NCBI RefSeq assembly: GCF_042683565.1
Contig: NZ_JBHUJW010000043.1
Location: 496,001-560,000, forward strand
Origin: Brevibacillus sp042683565
Lineage (GTDB): Bacteria; Bacillota; Bacilli; Brevibacillales; Brevibacillaceae
Reading direction: 5' to 3'
Length of the DNA: 64,000 bases
Part shown: one piece after another, positions 1 through 9,144 of the stretch
Layout: the number at the start of each line of letters is the position of its first letter
Position numbering within the stretch: the first letter of the stretch is position 1
The notes under the pieces: generated by a model
Told to the model about the DNA's origin: nothing
The model's database searches: none
What the model saw: only the letters and a program-made list of their open reading frames with translations
Program-made: the position numbers and the translations under genes

Positions 1-1
1 C

Positions 2-1513
2 GACGAAAAAGGGATCGAACATGTCGGCAAGCCCGTTACCGATCTGGAGATTGTCGGTACGACGAAGCGCACAGGGACGACTGTTCGCTTCCTGCCCGAT
101 GAAGCCATTTTTGGCAGCGCGCGCTTCGATTACGAAACCATCCGCGACCGTTTCCGCGAGACGGCCTTTTTGCTGAAAAAGCTCAAGATGGTGCTGATCG
201 ACGAGCGAGGCCCTGAGAAGAAACGCGAAGAATTTTTCTACGAGGACGGACTGAAATCGTATGTCGCCTATTTGAATGAAGGGAAGAACACCCTCCATCC
301 GATCGTCTATTTTGAAGGGGAAAAGGACAACGTCTACGTCGAGCTTGCTTTTCAATATAACGACGGCTACGCAGAGACACTCGTCTCCTACGTCAATTCG
401 ATCGTCACGAGCGACGGCGGCACGCACGTCACGGGTTTCCGCAACGGGACGACGCGGATTTTCAACGAGTTTGCCCGAAAAAAGGGCTACTTGAAGGACA
501 AAGACCCGAACCTGACAGGGAATGATCTGCGCGAAGGCTTTCTCGGTGTCCTGTCCCTGCAGATGGCAGACGTCCAGTTCGAGTCGCAGACAAAAGACAA
601 GTTGGGGAACGAAGAGGCGCGGACGATCGTCGAGCAGATCATCTCGGAAAAGCTGGGCTTCTTCCTGGAGGAAAATCCGGAAATCGGCAAGCTGCTGATC
701 GACAAGGCGTTGCGCTCGGCGGAAATCCGCGAAGAGCTGAGAAAGCAGCGGGAAGCCTTGCGCGGTGACAAAAAGGGCAAGACGGCAAAAAAACGCAAGT
801 CCATCTCGGAAAAGTTCACCCCGCCGCAGTACAAGGACGCCAAGCGCAACGAGCTGTTCCTCGTCGAGGGGGACTCTGCGGGAGGTTCGGCCAAGCAGGC
901 GCGCAACTCCGAATTCCAGGCGCTGTTCAGCCTGCGAGGTAAGCCGCTCAACACGGAAAAGGCAAAGCTCTCCGAAGTGTTGGCGAACGAAGAATTCCGC
1001 ACCATTCTGGAAGTGCTGGAGACTGACATCGGCGAGGAGTTTTCCATCGAGAACTGCGCGTTCGACAAAGTCATCATCATGTCCGATGCGGACGTGGACG
1101 GCTCCCACATCCAGACGCTGCTCTTGACGTTCTTTTTCCGCTACATGCGCCCGATGATCGCGGCAGGGCATCTGTACATCGCCCAGCCGCCGTTGTATCA
1201 GGTGCGCAAGGCGAGCAAGGGCGGGAAGCAGTCGGAAGCGATCTACTGCTGGAGCGACTACGAGCTGGAGCAGGCGCTCAAGCAGGCGGGCCGCGGAGCA
1301 GAAGTGCAGCGCTACAAAGGGCTGGGCGAGATGAACCCGGACCAGCTGTGGGAGACGACGATGAACCCTGAGACGCGCAAGCTGATTCGCGTTCAGCTCG
1401 AAGACCTCGCCCATTCGGAAAAGCTCGTCACGGTGCTGATGGGCGACAAAGTTCCCCCTCGCCGCGAGTGGATCGAAAGCCACGTCACCTTTGAAATGGG
1501 GGAGGATGAATAA
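2..1513 (+). CDS. parE: DNA topoisomerase IV subunit B (ParE), 3' part
   Basis: ATPase subunit of topoisomerase IV, which decatenates daughter chromosomes with ParC. The reading frame is open from base 2, so the start and the N-terminal GHKL ATPase core lie outside the window; about 503 residues are present. They contain the end of the transducer domain and the TOPRIM domain, recognisable by LFLVEGDSAGGSAKQARN and by DADVDGSHI, which carry the acidic metal-binding residues. The C-terminal RYKGLGEMNPDQLWETTMNP is typical of ParE/GyrB. It is called ParE rather than GyrB because parC follows after only two bases. A GGAGG ribosome site for parC sits inside its last codons. Confidence 0.96.
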   Translation, partial: DEKGIEHVGKPVTDLEIVGTTKRTGTTVRFLPDEAIFGSARFDYETIRDRFRETAFLLKKLKMVLIDERGPEKKREEFFYEDGLKSYVAYLNEGKNTLHPIVYFEGEKDNVYVELAFQYNDGYAETLVSYVNSIVTSDGGTHVTGFRNGTTRIFNEFARKKGYLKDKDPNLTGNDLREGFLGVLSLQMADVQFESQTKDKLGNEEARTIVEQIISEKLGFFLEENPEIGKLLIDKALRSAEIREELRKQREALRGDKKGKTAKKRKSISEKFTPPQYKDAKRNELFLVEGDSAGGSAKQARNSEFQALFSLRGKPLNTEKAKLSEVLANEEFRTILEVLETDIGEEFSIENCAFDKVIIMSDADVDGSHIQTLLLTFFFRYMRPMIAAGHLYIAQPPLYQVRKASKGGKQSEAIYCWSDYELEQALKQAGRGAEVQRYKGLGEMNPDQLWETTMNPETRKLIRVQLEDLAHSEKLVTVLMGDKVPPRREWIESHVTFEMGEDE

Positions 1514-1515
1514 GC

Positions 1516-4071
1516 ATGCTGTCCAACCAAATTATCGAGCAAAGCTTCGCGGAGATCATGGGCAAGCGATTCGGCGATTACGCCAATCTCGTCATCTTGT
1601 CCCGCGCCATCCCGGACGCCAGGGACGGGCTCAAACCGGTGCAGCGGCGGATTCTGTACGCGATGTACGAGGAAGGCAACACCCATGACAAGCCGTACCG
1701 CAAATCGGCGAAAACAGTCGGCTTTGTCATGGGGACGTACCATCCGCACGGCGACTCGGCCATTTACGAGACAATGGTACGCATGGCGCAATGGTGGAAA
1801 ATGCGCCACGTGCTGATTCAGGGCCACGGCAACTTCGGCAGCCTGGATGCCGACCCGCCGGCAGCGATGCGCTACACCGAGTCCCGCCTGTCAGCTCTGG
1901 CGAACGAAATGACGCGCGACATCGAAAAAGATACGGTGACGTTTATCCCGAACTACGACAACTCGGCCCAGCAGCCGGCGGTCCTGCCCTCCCGTTTTCC
2001 GAACCTGCTGGTGAACGGAGCATCGGGGATTGCCGTCGGCTTTGCCACGGATATTCCGACGCACAATCTGGGCGAAATCATCGACGCAGCCGTCGCCCAG
2101 ATGCGCAAGCCGTCGATTTCGCTGGACGAACTGATGCAGTACGTGAAAGGTCCGGATTTCCCTACAGGGGGGATCGTCCAGGGCATCTCCGGGATTAAAA
2201 AGGCGTTTGAAACCGGACGCGGGCAGTTCATCATCCGCGCCAGGACACACATCGAAGAGCCAAAAGGCGGCAAGCTGAAAAAAATCGTCATCTCCGAGAT
2301 TCCGTATGAAGTCGTGAAGTCCAAGCTGGTCGCGCAGATTGACGAGCTTGTCATGGAGCGGAAAATCGAGGGGGCGCTCGCGGTACGCGACGAGACAGGC
2401 CGCAAAGAAGCGGAATTGAAAAAGGTCAGAATCGTTATCGACATTCGCAAGGAAGCGGACGTGCAGGCGATTCTCAACTACTTGTTCAAAAATACCGACC
2501 TGCAAATCTATTACAACTACAACATGAACGTGATCCACGAGGGAACGATCAAGCAGATGGGCCTCAAGGCACTGCTGGGGGCGTACATTGACCACCAGAA
2601 GGAAGTCGTTACCCGCCGTTCCCAGTACGATCTCGACAAAAAGCAGCACCGGGAACACATCGTCCAGGGGCTGATCCGCGCGAAATCCATCCTGCGGGAA
2701 ATCGTCGACACGATCATGGATTCAGAGGACCGTGCTGACGCCAAGCGCAATATTATGGAGAAGTACGGTTTTACGGACGTGCAGGCTGATGCGATTTTGG
2801 CGATTCAGCTGGCTTCCTTGACCCGTCTGGACATCGTCAAGCTGGAGAAGGAGCTGGCAACACTGGCAAAAGAGATCGAGGAGCTGACGTCCATCCTCGC
2901 CAGTGAGAAAAAGCTCATCCAGGTCATCACCAGCGAGCTGAACGAGATCAAGAAAAAGTACGCCGAGCCGCGCCTGACGGAAATCCAGGGCGAGATCGAG
3001 GAAATCAAAATCGACATCGCGATGCAGATCAATGCGGAAGATTGCATCGTGACCCTCACGAACGAAGGTTACATCAAGCGGACGAGCCCGCGCTCCTTCA
3101 AGTCGATGGGCGGCACCATCGAGACCTGCGGGGTCAAAGAGGGCGACCGGGTCCGCTACTTCGTGGAGACCAATACGACGCACACCGCGCTGTTCTTTAC
3201 CCAGGACGGCAAATACTTCGCGACGCTGGTCAATTCCCTGCCGGATGACAAGTGGAAAGACATCGGCTCCGCCCTCATCAACGTGATCCCGCTCGAGAAG
3301 CAGCAGAAGATCGTCGGCATGACGATCGTCGACAGCTTCAAGCAGCCGCTCTACGTCTACCATGTCAGCCGACTCGGCATGATCAAAAAGACGGCCTTGT
3401 CCGAGTACGAGACGAATCGTTCCGGCGCACTTGTCGCGGCCAAGCTCAGGTCGGACCAGGACGAGTTTACCGCTGCCTTTGTCGCAGATGATAACGGTTG
3501 TATTTTGGGAGCGACGCGCGACGGCATGGGCATCCGCTTCCCAAGGAGCGAGGTCAGCCCGACTGGCCGCGCCTCCAGCGGGGTGAAAGCAATCACGCTG
3601 GCACCGGGCGATGAAGTCGTGACGATGCTGTCGGTGGAAACGGATGATTCCCGTCCATTCAGCCTGCTTACGGCCGAAGGAGTGGTCAAGCGGACGAAGA
3701 TCGCGGACATTCCGCTGCAAGGACGCGCAGGAAAAGGCGTCACGCTCATCCGCAAGCGCAAAAACAATCCTCACCGTCTGATCGCAATCAGCATCGAGGA
3801 GACGATGTACGCCTGGACGTCGCAAAACGAGTGGAGCCTCGTCGCCACGGATCAGGTAACCGTGAATGAACAGGGCGGGATCGGCCGCTCCATCGTCGAG
3901 GGCGGGGCGAAAGCGGTCGTCTTTGAAACCGTCTTGTCCACGGAAGAAGGAAAAGAAGAGTCAGCACCGAAAGACCCGGGTGATGCTCCCGCAGCGGGCG
4001 GCTCCCAGTCGAGACCGTCAGGAGAGCAATTCAGCCTGTTCGACGACAATGCTGGCGATGAGAAGGAGTGA
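1516..4071 (+). CDS. parC: DNA topoisomerase IV subunit A (ParC)
   Basis: DNA-cleaving subunit of topoisomerase IV, 851 residues. The catalytic tyrosine is Y120 in AMRYTESRLS. The winged-helix segment around residues 75-90 reads HPHGDSAIYETMVRM, so the two usual quinolone-resistance positions are wild type (S81, E85). A coiled-coil region follows, then six-bladed beta-pinwheel repeats, and an acidic/proline-rich tail ending in LFDDNAGDEKE. The ATG lies two bases after the parE stop, preceded by GGGGAGGATG. The gene forms one transcription unit with parE and runs into the next small gene. Confidence 0.96.
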   Translation: MLSNQIIEQSFAEIMGKRFGDYANLVILSRAIPDARDGLKPVQRRILYAMYEEGNTHDKPYRKSAKTVGFVMGTYHPHGDSAIYETMVRMAQWWKMRHVLIQGHGNFGSLDADPPAAMRYTESRLSALANEMTRDIEKDTVTFIPNYDNSAQQPAVLPSRFPNLLVNGASGIAVGFATDIPTHNLGEIIDAAVAQMRKPSISLDELMQYVKGPDFPTGGIVQGISGIKKAFETGRGQFIIRARTHIEEPKGGKLKKIVISEIPYEVVKSKLVAQIDELVMERKIEGALAVRDETGRKEAELKKVRIVIDIRKEADVQAILNYLFKNTDLQIYYNYNMNVIHEGTIKQMGLKALLGAYIDHQKEVVTRRSQYDLDKKQHREHIVQGLIRAKSILREIVDTIMDSEDRADAKRNIMEKYGFTDVQADAILAIQLASLTRLDIVKLEKELATLAKEIEELTSILASEKKLIQVITSELNEIKKKYAEPRLTEIQGEIEEIKIDIAMQINAEDCIVTLTNEGYIKRTSPRSFKSMGGTIETCGVKEGDRVRYFVETNTTHTALFFTQDGKYFATLVNSLPDDKWKDIGSALINVIPLEKQQKIVGMTIVDSFKQPLYVYHVSRLGMIKKTALSEYETNRSGALVAAKLRSDQDEFTAAFVADDNGCILGATRDGMGIRFPRSEVSPTGRASSGVKAITLAPGDEVVTMLSVETDDSRPFSLLTAEGVVKRTKIADIPLQGRAGKGVTLIRKRKNNPHRLIAISIEETMYAWTSQNEWSLVATDQVTVNEQGGIGRSIVEGGAKAVVFETVLSTEEGKEESAPKDPGDAPAAGGSQSRPSGEQFSLFDDNAGDEKE

Positions 4072-4078
4072 TTCGGTC

Positions 4079-4405
4079 ATGTCACGAGCGTTCGAGCCGT
4101 TCGTTTCACATTTGAGCTGGCAGCAGCTTTCCCTGCTGCTGGATACGGTCCAATATTTCGAGGAGGCGCCGAAATGGCTGTCCATCCCCGGTGAACAAGG
4201 CGTTAGCGTGCCTGTGCCGATGAAGGCAGACACCCTGCGTGCCATGCTTGCCTGCGCAAACGAAGACGACGCGTTTGCGCGAGCGGCGTATTCCCTCGAC
4301 TGGGAAGTGGGGGAAGAAGAGGGCAGCGGCGTCCTCATCGTCCGATTGCCGAATGGGGAATCCGTTCGTCAGCAAACCGTTTTGTCCCAATTTTCTCCTG
4401 TCTGA
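4079..4405 (+). CDS. Hypothetical protein, 108 aa, downstream of parC
   Basis: Family not recognised. The protein is soluble with no signal peptide or membrane segment, and has an acidic stretch (EVGEEEGSG) near residue 80. The ATG at 4079 is chosen because GAAGGAG (4061-4067) lies about 11 bases upstream; an in-frame ATG at 4058 inside parC has no ribosome site. The seven-base gap from the parC stop and the terminator right after it suggest it is the last gene of the parE-parC unit. No function is proposed. Confidence 0.75.
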   Translation: MSRAFEPFVSHLSWQQLSLLLDTVQYFEEAPKWLSIPGEQGVSVPVPMKADTLRAMLACANEDDAFARAAYSLDWEVGEEEGSGVLIVRLPNGESVRQQTVLSQFSPV

Positions 4406-4414
4406 TCACATGAC

Positions 4415-4456
4415 AAACAGCCTTGTCTTCCGGTGCGCCGGCGGCAAGGCTGTTTT
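4415..4456 (+). terminator. Rho-independent terminator after the parEC unit
   Basis: AACAGCCTTG pairs with CAAGGCTGTT across a G+C-rich loop, followed by TTTTT. It lies 10 bases after the stop of the small gene. Confidence 0.85.
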
Positions 4457-4540
4457 TGCCTGTGGCGAGATTTGGCCTGGTTTTGCCTGCCGGACGGCGT
4501 ATAATGAGAGAGGAAGAGCCAGAGAAAGAAGGTTCAAAGA

Positions 4541-5221
4541 ATGGAACGAATGTTAGTTATCAGCGATATTCACGGTGAGTTGAAGAAGCTGGAAGCGTTG
4601 CTGGAGAAAGCAGAGTATGACCCCCGCAAGGATCAGCTGATTTTATTGGGCGATTATGTCGACCGCGGACCCGCATCGCAGGGAGTGCTGGACAAAATAA
4701 TGGAGCTGCACGCCCAAGGTGCCATCGTCCTGATGGGCAACCACGATCACATGATGCTCAAGTCGTTTGAACAAGACAAAGTATTCATTGAGCGCTGGTT
4801 CCGCAATGGCTCGCAGCAGACGCTGGGCAGCTACGGCCATGCAGCAGGCGGGCTGGGGAGCGGAGTGCCCGAAGCTCTGAAGCTGACCCCGCAATTGGAG
4901 CGGCACATTGCGTTCTTGAGCGGCCTTGCCTGCTATCACGAGACAGAGGACTACATTTTCGTACATGGCGGCGTGCATCCGACGACTCCGCTGCACGAGA
5001 CGGACCCGTACACGCTGATGTGGATTCGTGACGAGTTCCACACAGGCTACAAGGGAGACAAGACGGTCGTCTTTGGCCATACCCCGACGGAAATCTTGCA
5101 CGGCACACACGACGTCTACTTCGGAGAGAACAACATCATCGGCATCGACGGCGGGGCTGTCTTTGGCGGACAGCTCAACTGCCTGGAGCTGCCGAGCAAG
5201 AAAGTGTATTCCGTTCGCTAG
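4541..5221 (+). CDS. Metallophosphoesterase, Ser/Thr protein phosphatase (PPP) type
   Basis: Predicted cytoplasmic phosphatase of 226 residues, related to PrpE and bacterial PP2A-like or diadenosine-tetraphosphatase enzymes. The metal-binding signature is complete: ISDIHG near residue 7, GDYVDRG near 37, GNHD near 67, then VHGG and GHTP. The substrate cannot be told from sequence: a phosphoprotein or Ap4A are both possible. The ATG at 4541 follows AGAAAGAAGG by eight bases; a second in-frame ATG at 4550 is less well placed. A TATAAT at 4500-4505 may be the -10 element, with no good -35. It is probably monocistronic. Confidence 0.85.
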   Translation: MERMLVISDIHGELKKLEALLEKAEYDPRKDQLILLGDYVDRGPASQGVLDKIMELHAQGAIVLMGNHDHMMLKSFEQDKVFIERWFRNGSQQTLGSYGHAAGGLGSGVPEALKLTPQLERHIAFLSGLACYHETEDYIFVHGGVHPTTPLHETDPYTLMWIRDEFHTGYKGDKTVVFGHTPTEILHGTHDVYFGENNIIGIDGGAVFGGQLNCLELPSKKVYSVR

Positions 5222-5294
5222 AGTCCGGAGCCAAAGGCACGGCAAAAATGCTCGACCTTCTGACAAACGTGTTGTATCCTTGCAATCTACTAAC

Positions 5295-5308
5295 TGAAAT
5301 CGATTACA
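5295..5308. promoter_or_regulatory. Upstream LacI-type operator-like palindrome
   Basis: TGAAATCGATTACA matches the palindrome at 5395-5408 at 13 of 14 positions. The two centres are exactly 100 bp apart, suitable for repression by looping. Binding by the LacI protein encoded just downstream is inferred. Confidence 0.6.
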
Positions 5309-5359
5309 ATTACGAGAATTTAGTAATAGTCTATCAGATAAAAATATTCAAAATATTAG

Positions 5360-5389
5360 TTGACACATGGGCACTTGCTCCGCTATATT
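5360..5389 (+). promoter_or_regulatory. Sigma-A promoter of the lacI-type gene
   Basis: TTGACA at 5360-5365 and TATATT at 5384-5389, separated by 18 bp. The start of transcription would fall in or next to the palindrome at 5395-5408. Confidence 0.7.
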
Positions 5390-5394
5390 TACAG

Positions 5395-5408
5395 TGTAAT
5401 CGATTACA
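5395..5408. promoter_or_regulatory. LacI-type operator overlapping the transcription start
   Basis: TGTAATCGATTACA is a perfect 14-bp palindrome with a central CG, the normal form of LacI-family operators. It lies five bases after the -10 element and 24 bases before the start of the LacI-family gene, so autorepression is likely. Confidence 0.7.
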
Positions 5409-5431
5409 AATGGAAGGGACATCCAAGGCTA

Positions 5432-6424
5432 ATGGCAACCATCCAGGAAGTAGCAAAGGAGGCAGGCGTCTCCGTCGCTACCGTTTCACGCGTACTCAAC
5501 AAGCATGCCTCTGTTTCCCCGAAGACGAGAGCCAAAGTCGAAAAAGTCATCGAACGGCTTCAGTACAATCCCAACATGCTCGGCCGCAACCTCCGCTGTG
5601 CGGAAAGCAGGATGCTGCTCGTGCTTGTCCCCAGTATTTCCAACCCATTCTACTCCAAAATCGTACAAGGAATCGAAGACGTGGCACGGCGCCATCAATA
5701 CAACACCCTCCTGTGTACGACCGACTCCGATGTGGAGCGGGAAAAAGTGTATCTCGATCTTTTGCGCAACCGCATGGCGGATGGCGTTATTTCGATGGAC
5801 CCGGCGATCGACCTGGAAAACATCCGGCAGCTCGGCGACGAATATCCGCTCATCCAATGCTGTGAATACAGCGAGTCGGACCAGACGCCGTACGTTTCGA
5901 TCGACAACCAGACCGCTGCGTACAAGGCAGTCAAGCATCTTTTGCTGATGGGACACAAAAAGATCGCCATCATCAATTCCGACGAACGCTTTTTGTACGC
6001 CCGGCACCGGCAGGAAGGGTATTTGCGTGCGCTGCGCGAATTCGGGCTGCCTGTAGAAGACCGCTACATCCTCCATACCGATTTGCATTTTGAATCCGGC
6101 CACCGGGCAATGAAGACGCTGCTTGCCCTCCCGGATCGCCCGACAGCCGTCTTCGCTGTCTCTGACACGCTCGCGATCGGCGCCTTGCGCAGCATCAAGG
6201 AAGCCGGGCTGACCGTTCCCCGCGACATGGCCGTCGTCGGCTTTGACAACATTCCGTTCGCCAGCATGATGAATCCCAGCCTCACGACAGTCGCCCAACC
6301 GATGTACGAGATCGGCTGCGAAGCGGCACGCATGCTGATCAGGCGCATCGCTTCCCCGGGGGAGCGCGTGGAGAGCGTCGTTTTGGATTACGAACTATTG
6401 ATCCGGGAGTCTACGATGGGGTAA
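5432..6424 (+). CDS. LacI-family transcriptional regulator
   Basis: DNA-binding repressor of 330 residues. The N-terminal helix-turn-helix is typical (TIQEVAKEAGVSVATVSRVL), with the hinge helix near residues 45-60, followed by a periplasmic-binding-protein-like sugar-sensing domain (residues ~60-330) with SNPFYSKIVQGIE, VGFDNIPFASMMNPSLTTV and related signatures. The start is placed at ATG 5432, directly before the HTH; the frame is open further upstream but runs through the operator and promoter. It lies directly ahead of the sugar ABC transporter genes, with only a cre-like site in the 98-bp gap, and probably controls them in response to the transported sugar. Confidence 0.92.
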   Translation: MATIQEVAKEAGVSVATVSRVLNKHASVSPKTRAKVEKVIERLQYNPNMLGRNLRCAESRMLLVLVPSISNPFYSKIVQGIEDVARRHQYNTLLCTTDSDVEREKVYLDLLRNRMADGVISMDPAIDLENIRQLGDEYPLIQCCEYSESDQTPYVSIDNQTAAYKAVKHLLLMGHKKIAIINSDERFLYARHRQEGYLRALREFGLPVEDRYILHTDLHFESGHRAMKTLLALPDRPTAVFAVSDTLAIGALRSIKEAGLTVPRDMAVVGFDNIPFASMMNPSLTTVAQPMYEIGCEAARMLIRRIASPGERVESVVLDYELLIRESTMG

Positions 6425-6461
6425 TGACTCCGCCTGCCTTAGTTTTTTGTCCCGTGTTTCC

Positions 6462-6475
6462 TGTAAACGCTCGCA
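6462..6475. promoter_or_regulatory. Candidate cre site (CcpA)
   Basis: TGTAAACGCTCGCA fits the catabolite-responsive consensus TGNAANCGNWNNCW at every fixed position. It lies between the regulator and the sugar-binding lipoprotein gene, where CcpA could block transcription on preferred sugars. Confidence 0.5.
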
Positions 6476-6522
6476 CGACGGGAGACCCGGGGTTTCTAAT
6501 AAAAAACAGAGGGGGAACTTGC

Positions 6523-7536
6523 ATGAAGCGCGTTCGTTTTGGCAAATGGGCAGTTTTGGCACTTTCAGCGATGCTGACGCTCGCCGGATGCGGCGGCGGA
6601 GGGTCGGCTGGCGGCAGCTCGGGAGCGGGAGGACAGGGAGGCAGCAGCGCCGCACCAAATCCGGCGCCCGCAGCGGAGGAAAAGGTCATCGGCATGTCTT
6701 TTCCCGCAGCTGACCACGGATGGCTGGGAGCCGTCATCAAAAATGCGGAGGACGAAGCGAAGGCAGAAAGTCTCAAGTACGTCATCACCACTGCTGCCGA
6801 TCCGAACAAGCAGACGAATGACATCGAAGACCTGATCTCCAAGAAGGTTTCTGCCATCGTGATGCTGCCGATCGAATCCGCTGCGATGACGCCGGTGGCG
6901 AAAAAGGTGAAGGACGCCGGAATTCCTCTGATCGTCGTCGACCGCGAGCTGGAAAGCGACGATTTCACCGCGTTGGTGAAGGGCGACAACAAAGGCATCG
7001 GCATCCACGCGGGAGAGTTTCTGGCGGAGAAGCTCGGCGGCAAAGGGAAAATTGTGGAGATCATCGGGGTGCCGAGCTCTGTCACGACGATGCGCAGCGA
7101 AGGCTTCCGGGAAGCGATCAAGAGCTATCCGGACATGCAAGTGATTGCCAGCCAATCGGGAGACTTCCAGAAAGAAAAATCGCTCAATGTCATGCAAAAC
7201 ATTTTGCAGTCCGAGCCGCAGATCGATGCAGTCTACACGCATGATGACGAGATGGCGTTGGGCGTACTGCAGGCGATCCAGGAAGCGAAGCGTACGGATA
7301 TCAAGGTCGTGACAGGAGCGGGCGGACACAAGGACGTCTACAAGCTGATCAAGGACGGCGATCCGTTGATGCAGGCGACCTTCACGTATTCGCCGCTGAT
7401 GGTCAAGGACGCAGTCAGGCTGGCAGCCCAGATCATGAATGGCAAGACGCCGGCGGAAAAAGTCACGATGCTCGAGGCGACACCTGTTACGAAAGACAAT
7501 ATCGACAAGTTTTACGATCCGAACGCGAATTATTAA
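6523..7536 (+). CDS. Sugar ABC transporter substrate-binding lipoprotein (RbsB type)
   Basis: Extracellular sugar receptor, 337 residues, of the ribose/galactose/inositol periplasmic-binding class (Peripla_BP_4). It has a signal peptide ending in the lipobox LAGC, then a Gly/Ser/Ala-rich linker. The mature lobes contain HGWLGAVIKNAEDEA, ITTAADPNKQ, VVDRELESDDF and HDDEMALGVLQAI, all usual RbsB-like blocks. The ATG is chosen because AGAGGGGG lies 10 bases upstream and the signal peptide begins there. It is followed by its ATPase and permease. The sugar is not predictable; the dehydrogenase at 10155 hints at a cyclitol or aldose. Confidence 0.92.
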   Translation: MKRVRFGKWAVLALSAMLTLAGCGGGGSAGGSSGAGGQGGSSAAPNPAPAAEEKVIGMSFPAADHGWLGAVIKNAEDEAKAESLKYVITTAADPNKQTNDIEDLISKKVSAIVMLPIESAAMTPVAKKVKDAGIPLIVVDRELESDDFTALVKGDNKGIGIHAGEFLAEKLGGKGKIVEIIGVPSSVTTMRSEGFREAIKSYPDMQVIASQSGDFQKEKSLNVMQNILQSEPQIDAVYTHDDEMALGVLQAIQEAKRTDIKVVTGAGGHKDVYKLIKDGDPLMQATFTYSPLMVKDAVRLAAQIMNGKTPAEKVTMLEATPVTKDNIDKFYDPNANY

Positions 7537-7579
7537 GCGCGCCAAATGCCATGTCAGGGAGGGGCGGCAGAGGATGATG

Positions 7580-7605
7580 AACCGTCTGACGGTTGCCGTC
7601 CCTTT
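7580..7605 (+). promoter_or_regulatory. Overlapping hairpins between binding protein and ATPase genes
   Basis: AACCGTC (7580-7586) is complementary to GACGGTT (7588-7594), and the GACGG part can instead pair with CCGTC (7596-7600), which is followed by CCTTTTT. The two pairings exclude each other. This could be a weak intercistronic attenuator, keeping the ATPase level below that of the binding protein. Both stems are short. Confidence 0.35.
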
Positions 7606-7638
7606 TTGGGGCAGATGGTCGGTTTGCAGGAGGAGCAC

Positions 7639-9144
7639 ATGGCGGAAAATGTCCTTCACATGCACGGGATACACAAAGCATTTAACGGCGTACCAGTGCT
7701 AAAGGGAGTCGATTTGTCGCTTGGCCGCGGGGAGATTCACGCATTGCTGGGGGAGAACGGAGCAGGAAAGTCCACGCTGATGAACATACTCGGCGGAATC
7801 TTGCAGCCGGACGCGGGTGAAATCTGGATCGAGGGACAGCGCATGCACTTGTCCGATCCGCGCGTGTCCGGGCAGGCAGGCATCCGCTTTATTCACCAGG
7901 AGCTGAACGTGGTGGCGGACTTGTCCGTGTATGAAAACATTTTTTTAGGGGCGGAATGGACCAACCGGTTTGGCTTTTTGCGCGTGGAGGAAATGTGCAG
8001 GCGAACAGAAGAGTTGCTGGGCAAAATGGGGGCGTCCCTGCATCCGAAAAGCATGGTGCGCGATCTGGAGCCTTCGTACAAGCAGATGGTCGAAATCGCC
8101 AAGGCGTTGTTGACGGACGCGAAAATCTTGATTATGGATGAGCCGACCGCCTCCCTCGCCCGGCATGAAGTAGAAAAGCTGATGGAAATTATGCGCACGC
8201 TGCGGGACAGCGGAGTCAGCATCATCTACATTTCGCACAAGCTGAAAGAAGTGCTCGCCGTATGCGATCGCTATACCGTGCTGCGCGACGGGCAACTCGC
8301 CGGAACCGGGCACGTCTGTGCGACAAGCGAAGAAGAACTGACCCGGATGATGGTAGGCAAATCGGTGGGGAGCAGCGCGGACAGGGCATCAACGCAAATC
8401 GGAGAGGTCTGCCTGGAAGTACGGCAGGCAAGCAGCGGCAAATGGTTCCGCAACATCAGCTTCACCTTGCGCAAAGGGGAGATTCTCGGCTTTACAGGGC
8501 TTGCTGGAGACGGCAGGACCGAACTGTTTGAAGCGGTCTTCGGCTGCCGCCCTTACACCGGCGAAATTCGGATAAGCGGGCAGGTGCACAGGCTGCGTCA
8601 TCCGCGCCAGGCGCTGGAGGCGGGGATCGGACTCGTCCCGAAAAACCGCAAGGAAAACGCCATCATCAAAGATATGAGCATCCTTGAAAACATGAGTCTC
8701 GCCGCACTGGACCATTTTCAAAAGCGGCTGCTGCTTGACCGCCGAAAAGAGGCGGATGCCTTTTCCCGTTATCGTGACCAGCTCGGCATCAAAGCGGCTG
8801 ATCCTGCGCAGTCAATCGTCAGCTTGAGCGGCGGCAATCAGCAAAAGGTCGTGCTTGCCAAATGGCTGGAGGCCGCACCGGAGATTCTCATTTTCGACAA
8901 CCCGACACAGGGCATCGACGTCGGTGCGAAAGCGGAGATTTACCAGATCATCACGGAGCTGGCGCAGCAGGGAAAAGCGATCGTCGTCCTGTCGTCGGAG
9001 CTGCCCGAAATCATGAGGCTGTGCGATCGCGTGCTGGTCATGTACCAGGGAGAGATTACAGGCGAGTTGGCACGGGAGCAGTTCGACGAAGAGCGATTTA
9101 TGCTCTACGCGACCGGCGCGAAAAAGGAGGAACAAACGGTATGA
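7639..9144 (+). CDS. Sugar ABC transporter ATPase, duplicated (RbsA type)
   Basis: Fused double ATP-binding subunit, 501 residues, that powers the sugar transporter with the permease that follows. The first cassette has Walker A GENGAGKST (near residue 40), signature LEPSYKQMVEIAKAL and Walker B ILIMDEPTASL. The second cassette has the degenerate Walker A (FTGLAGDGRTELFEAVFG) normal for this family, LSGGNQQKV and ILIFDNPTQGIDVGAK. The ATG at 7639 is preceded by GCAGGAGGAGC; upstream in-frame codons run through the intercistronic hairpins. Its stop overlaps the start of the permease gene in ATGA. Confidence 0.94.
   Translation: MAENVLHMHGIHKAFNGVPVLKGVDLSLGRGEIHALLGENGAGKSTLMNILGGILQPDAGEIWIEGQRMHLSDPRVSGQAGIRFIHQELNVVADLSVYENIFLGAEWTNRFGFLRVEEMCRRTEELLGKMGASLHPKSMVRDLEPSYKQMVEIAKALLTDAKILIMDEPTASLARHEVEKLMEIMRTLRDSGVSIIYISHKLKEVLAVCDRYTVLRDGQLAGTGHVCATSEEELTRMMVGKSVGSSADRASTQIGEVCLEVRQASSGKWFRNISFTLRKGEILGFTGLAGDGRTELFEAVFGCRPYTGEIRISGQVHRLRHPRQALEAGIGLVPKNRKENAIIKDMSILENMSLAALDHFQKRLLLDRRKEADAFSRYRDQLGIKAADPAQSIVSLSGGNQQKVVLAKWLEAAPEILIFDNPTQGIDVGAKAEIYQIITELAQQGKAIVVLSSELPEIMRLCDRVLVMYQGEITGELAREQFDEERFMLYATGAKKEEQTV

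Noticed and set aside
1741..1780. Quinolone-resistance substitution in ParC
   Set aside because: S81 and E85 are the wild-type residues.
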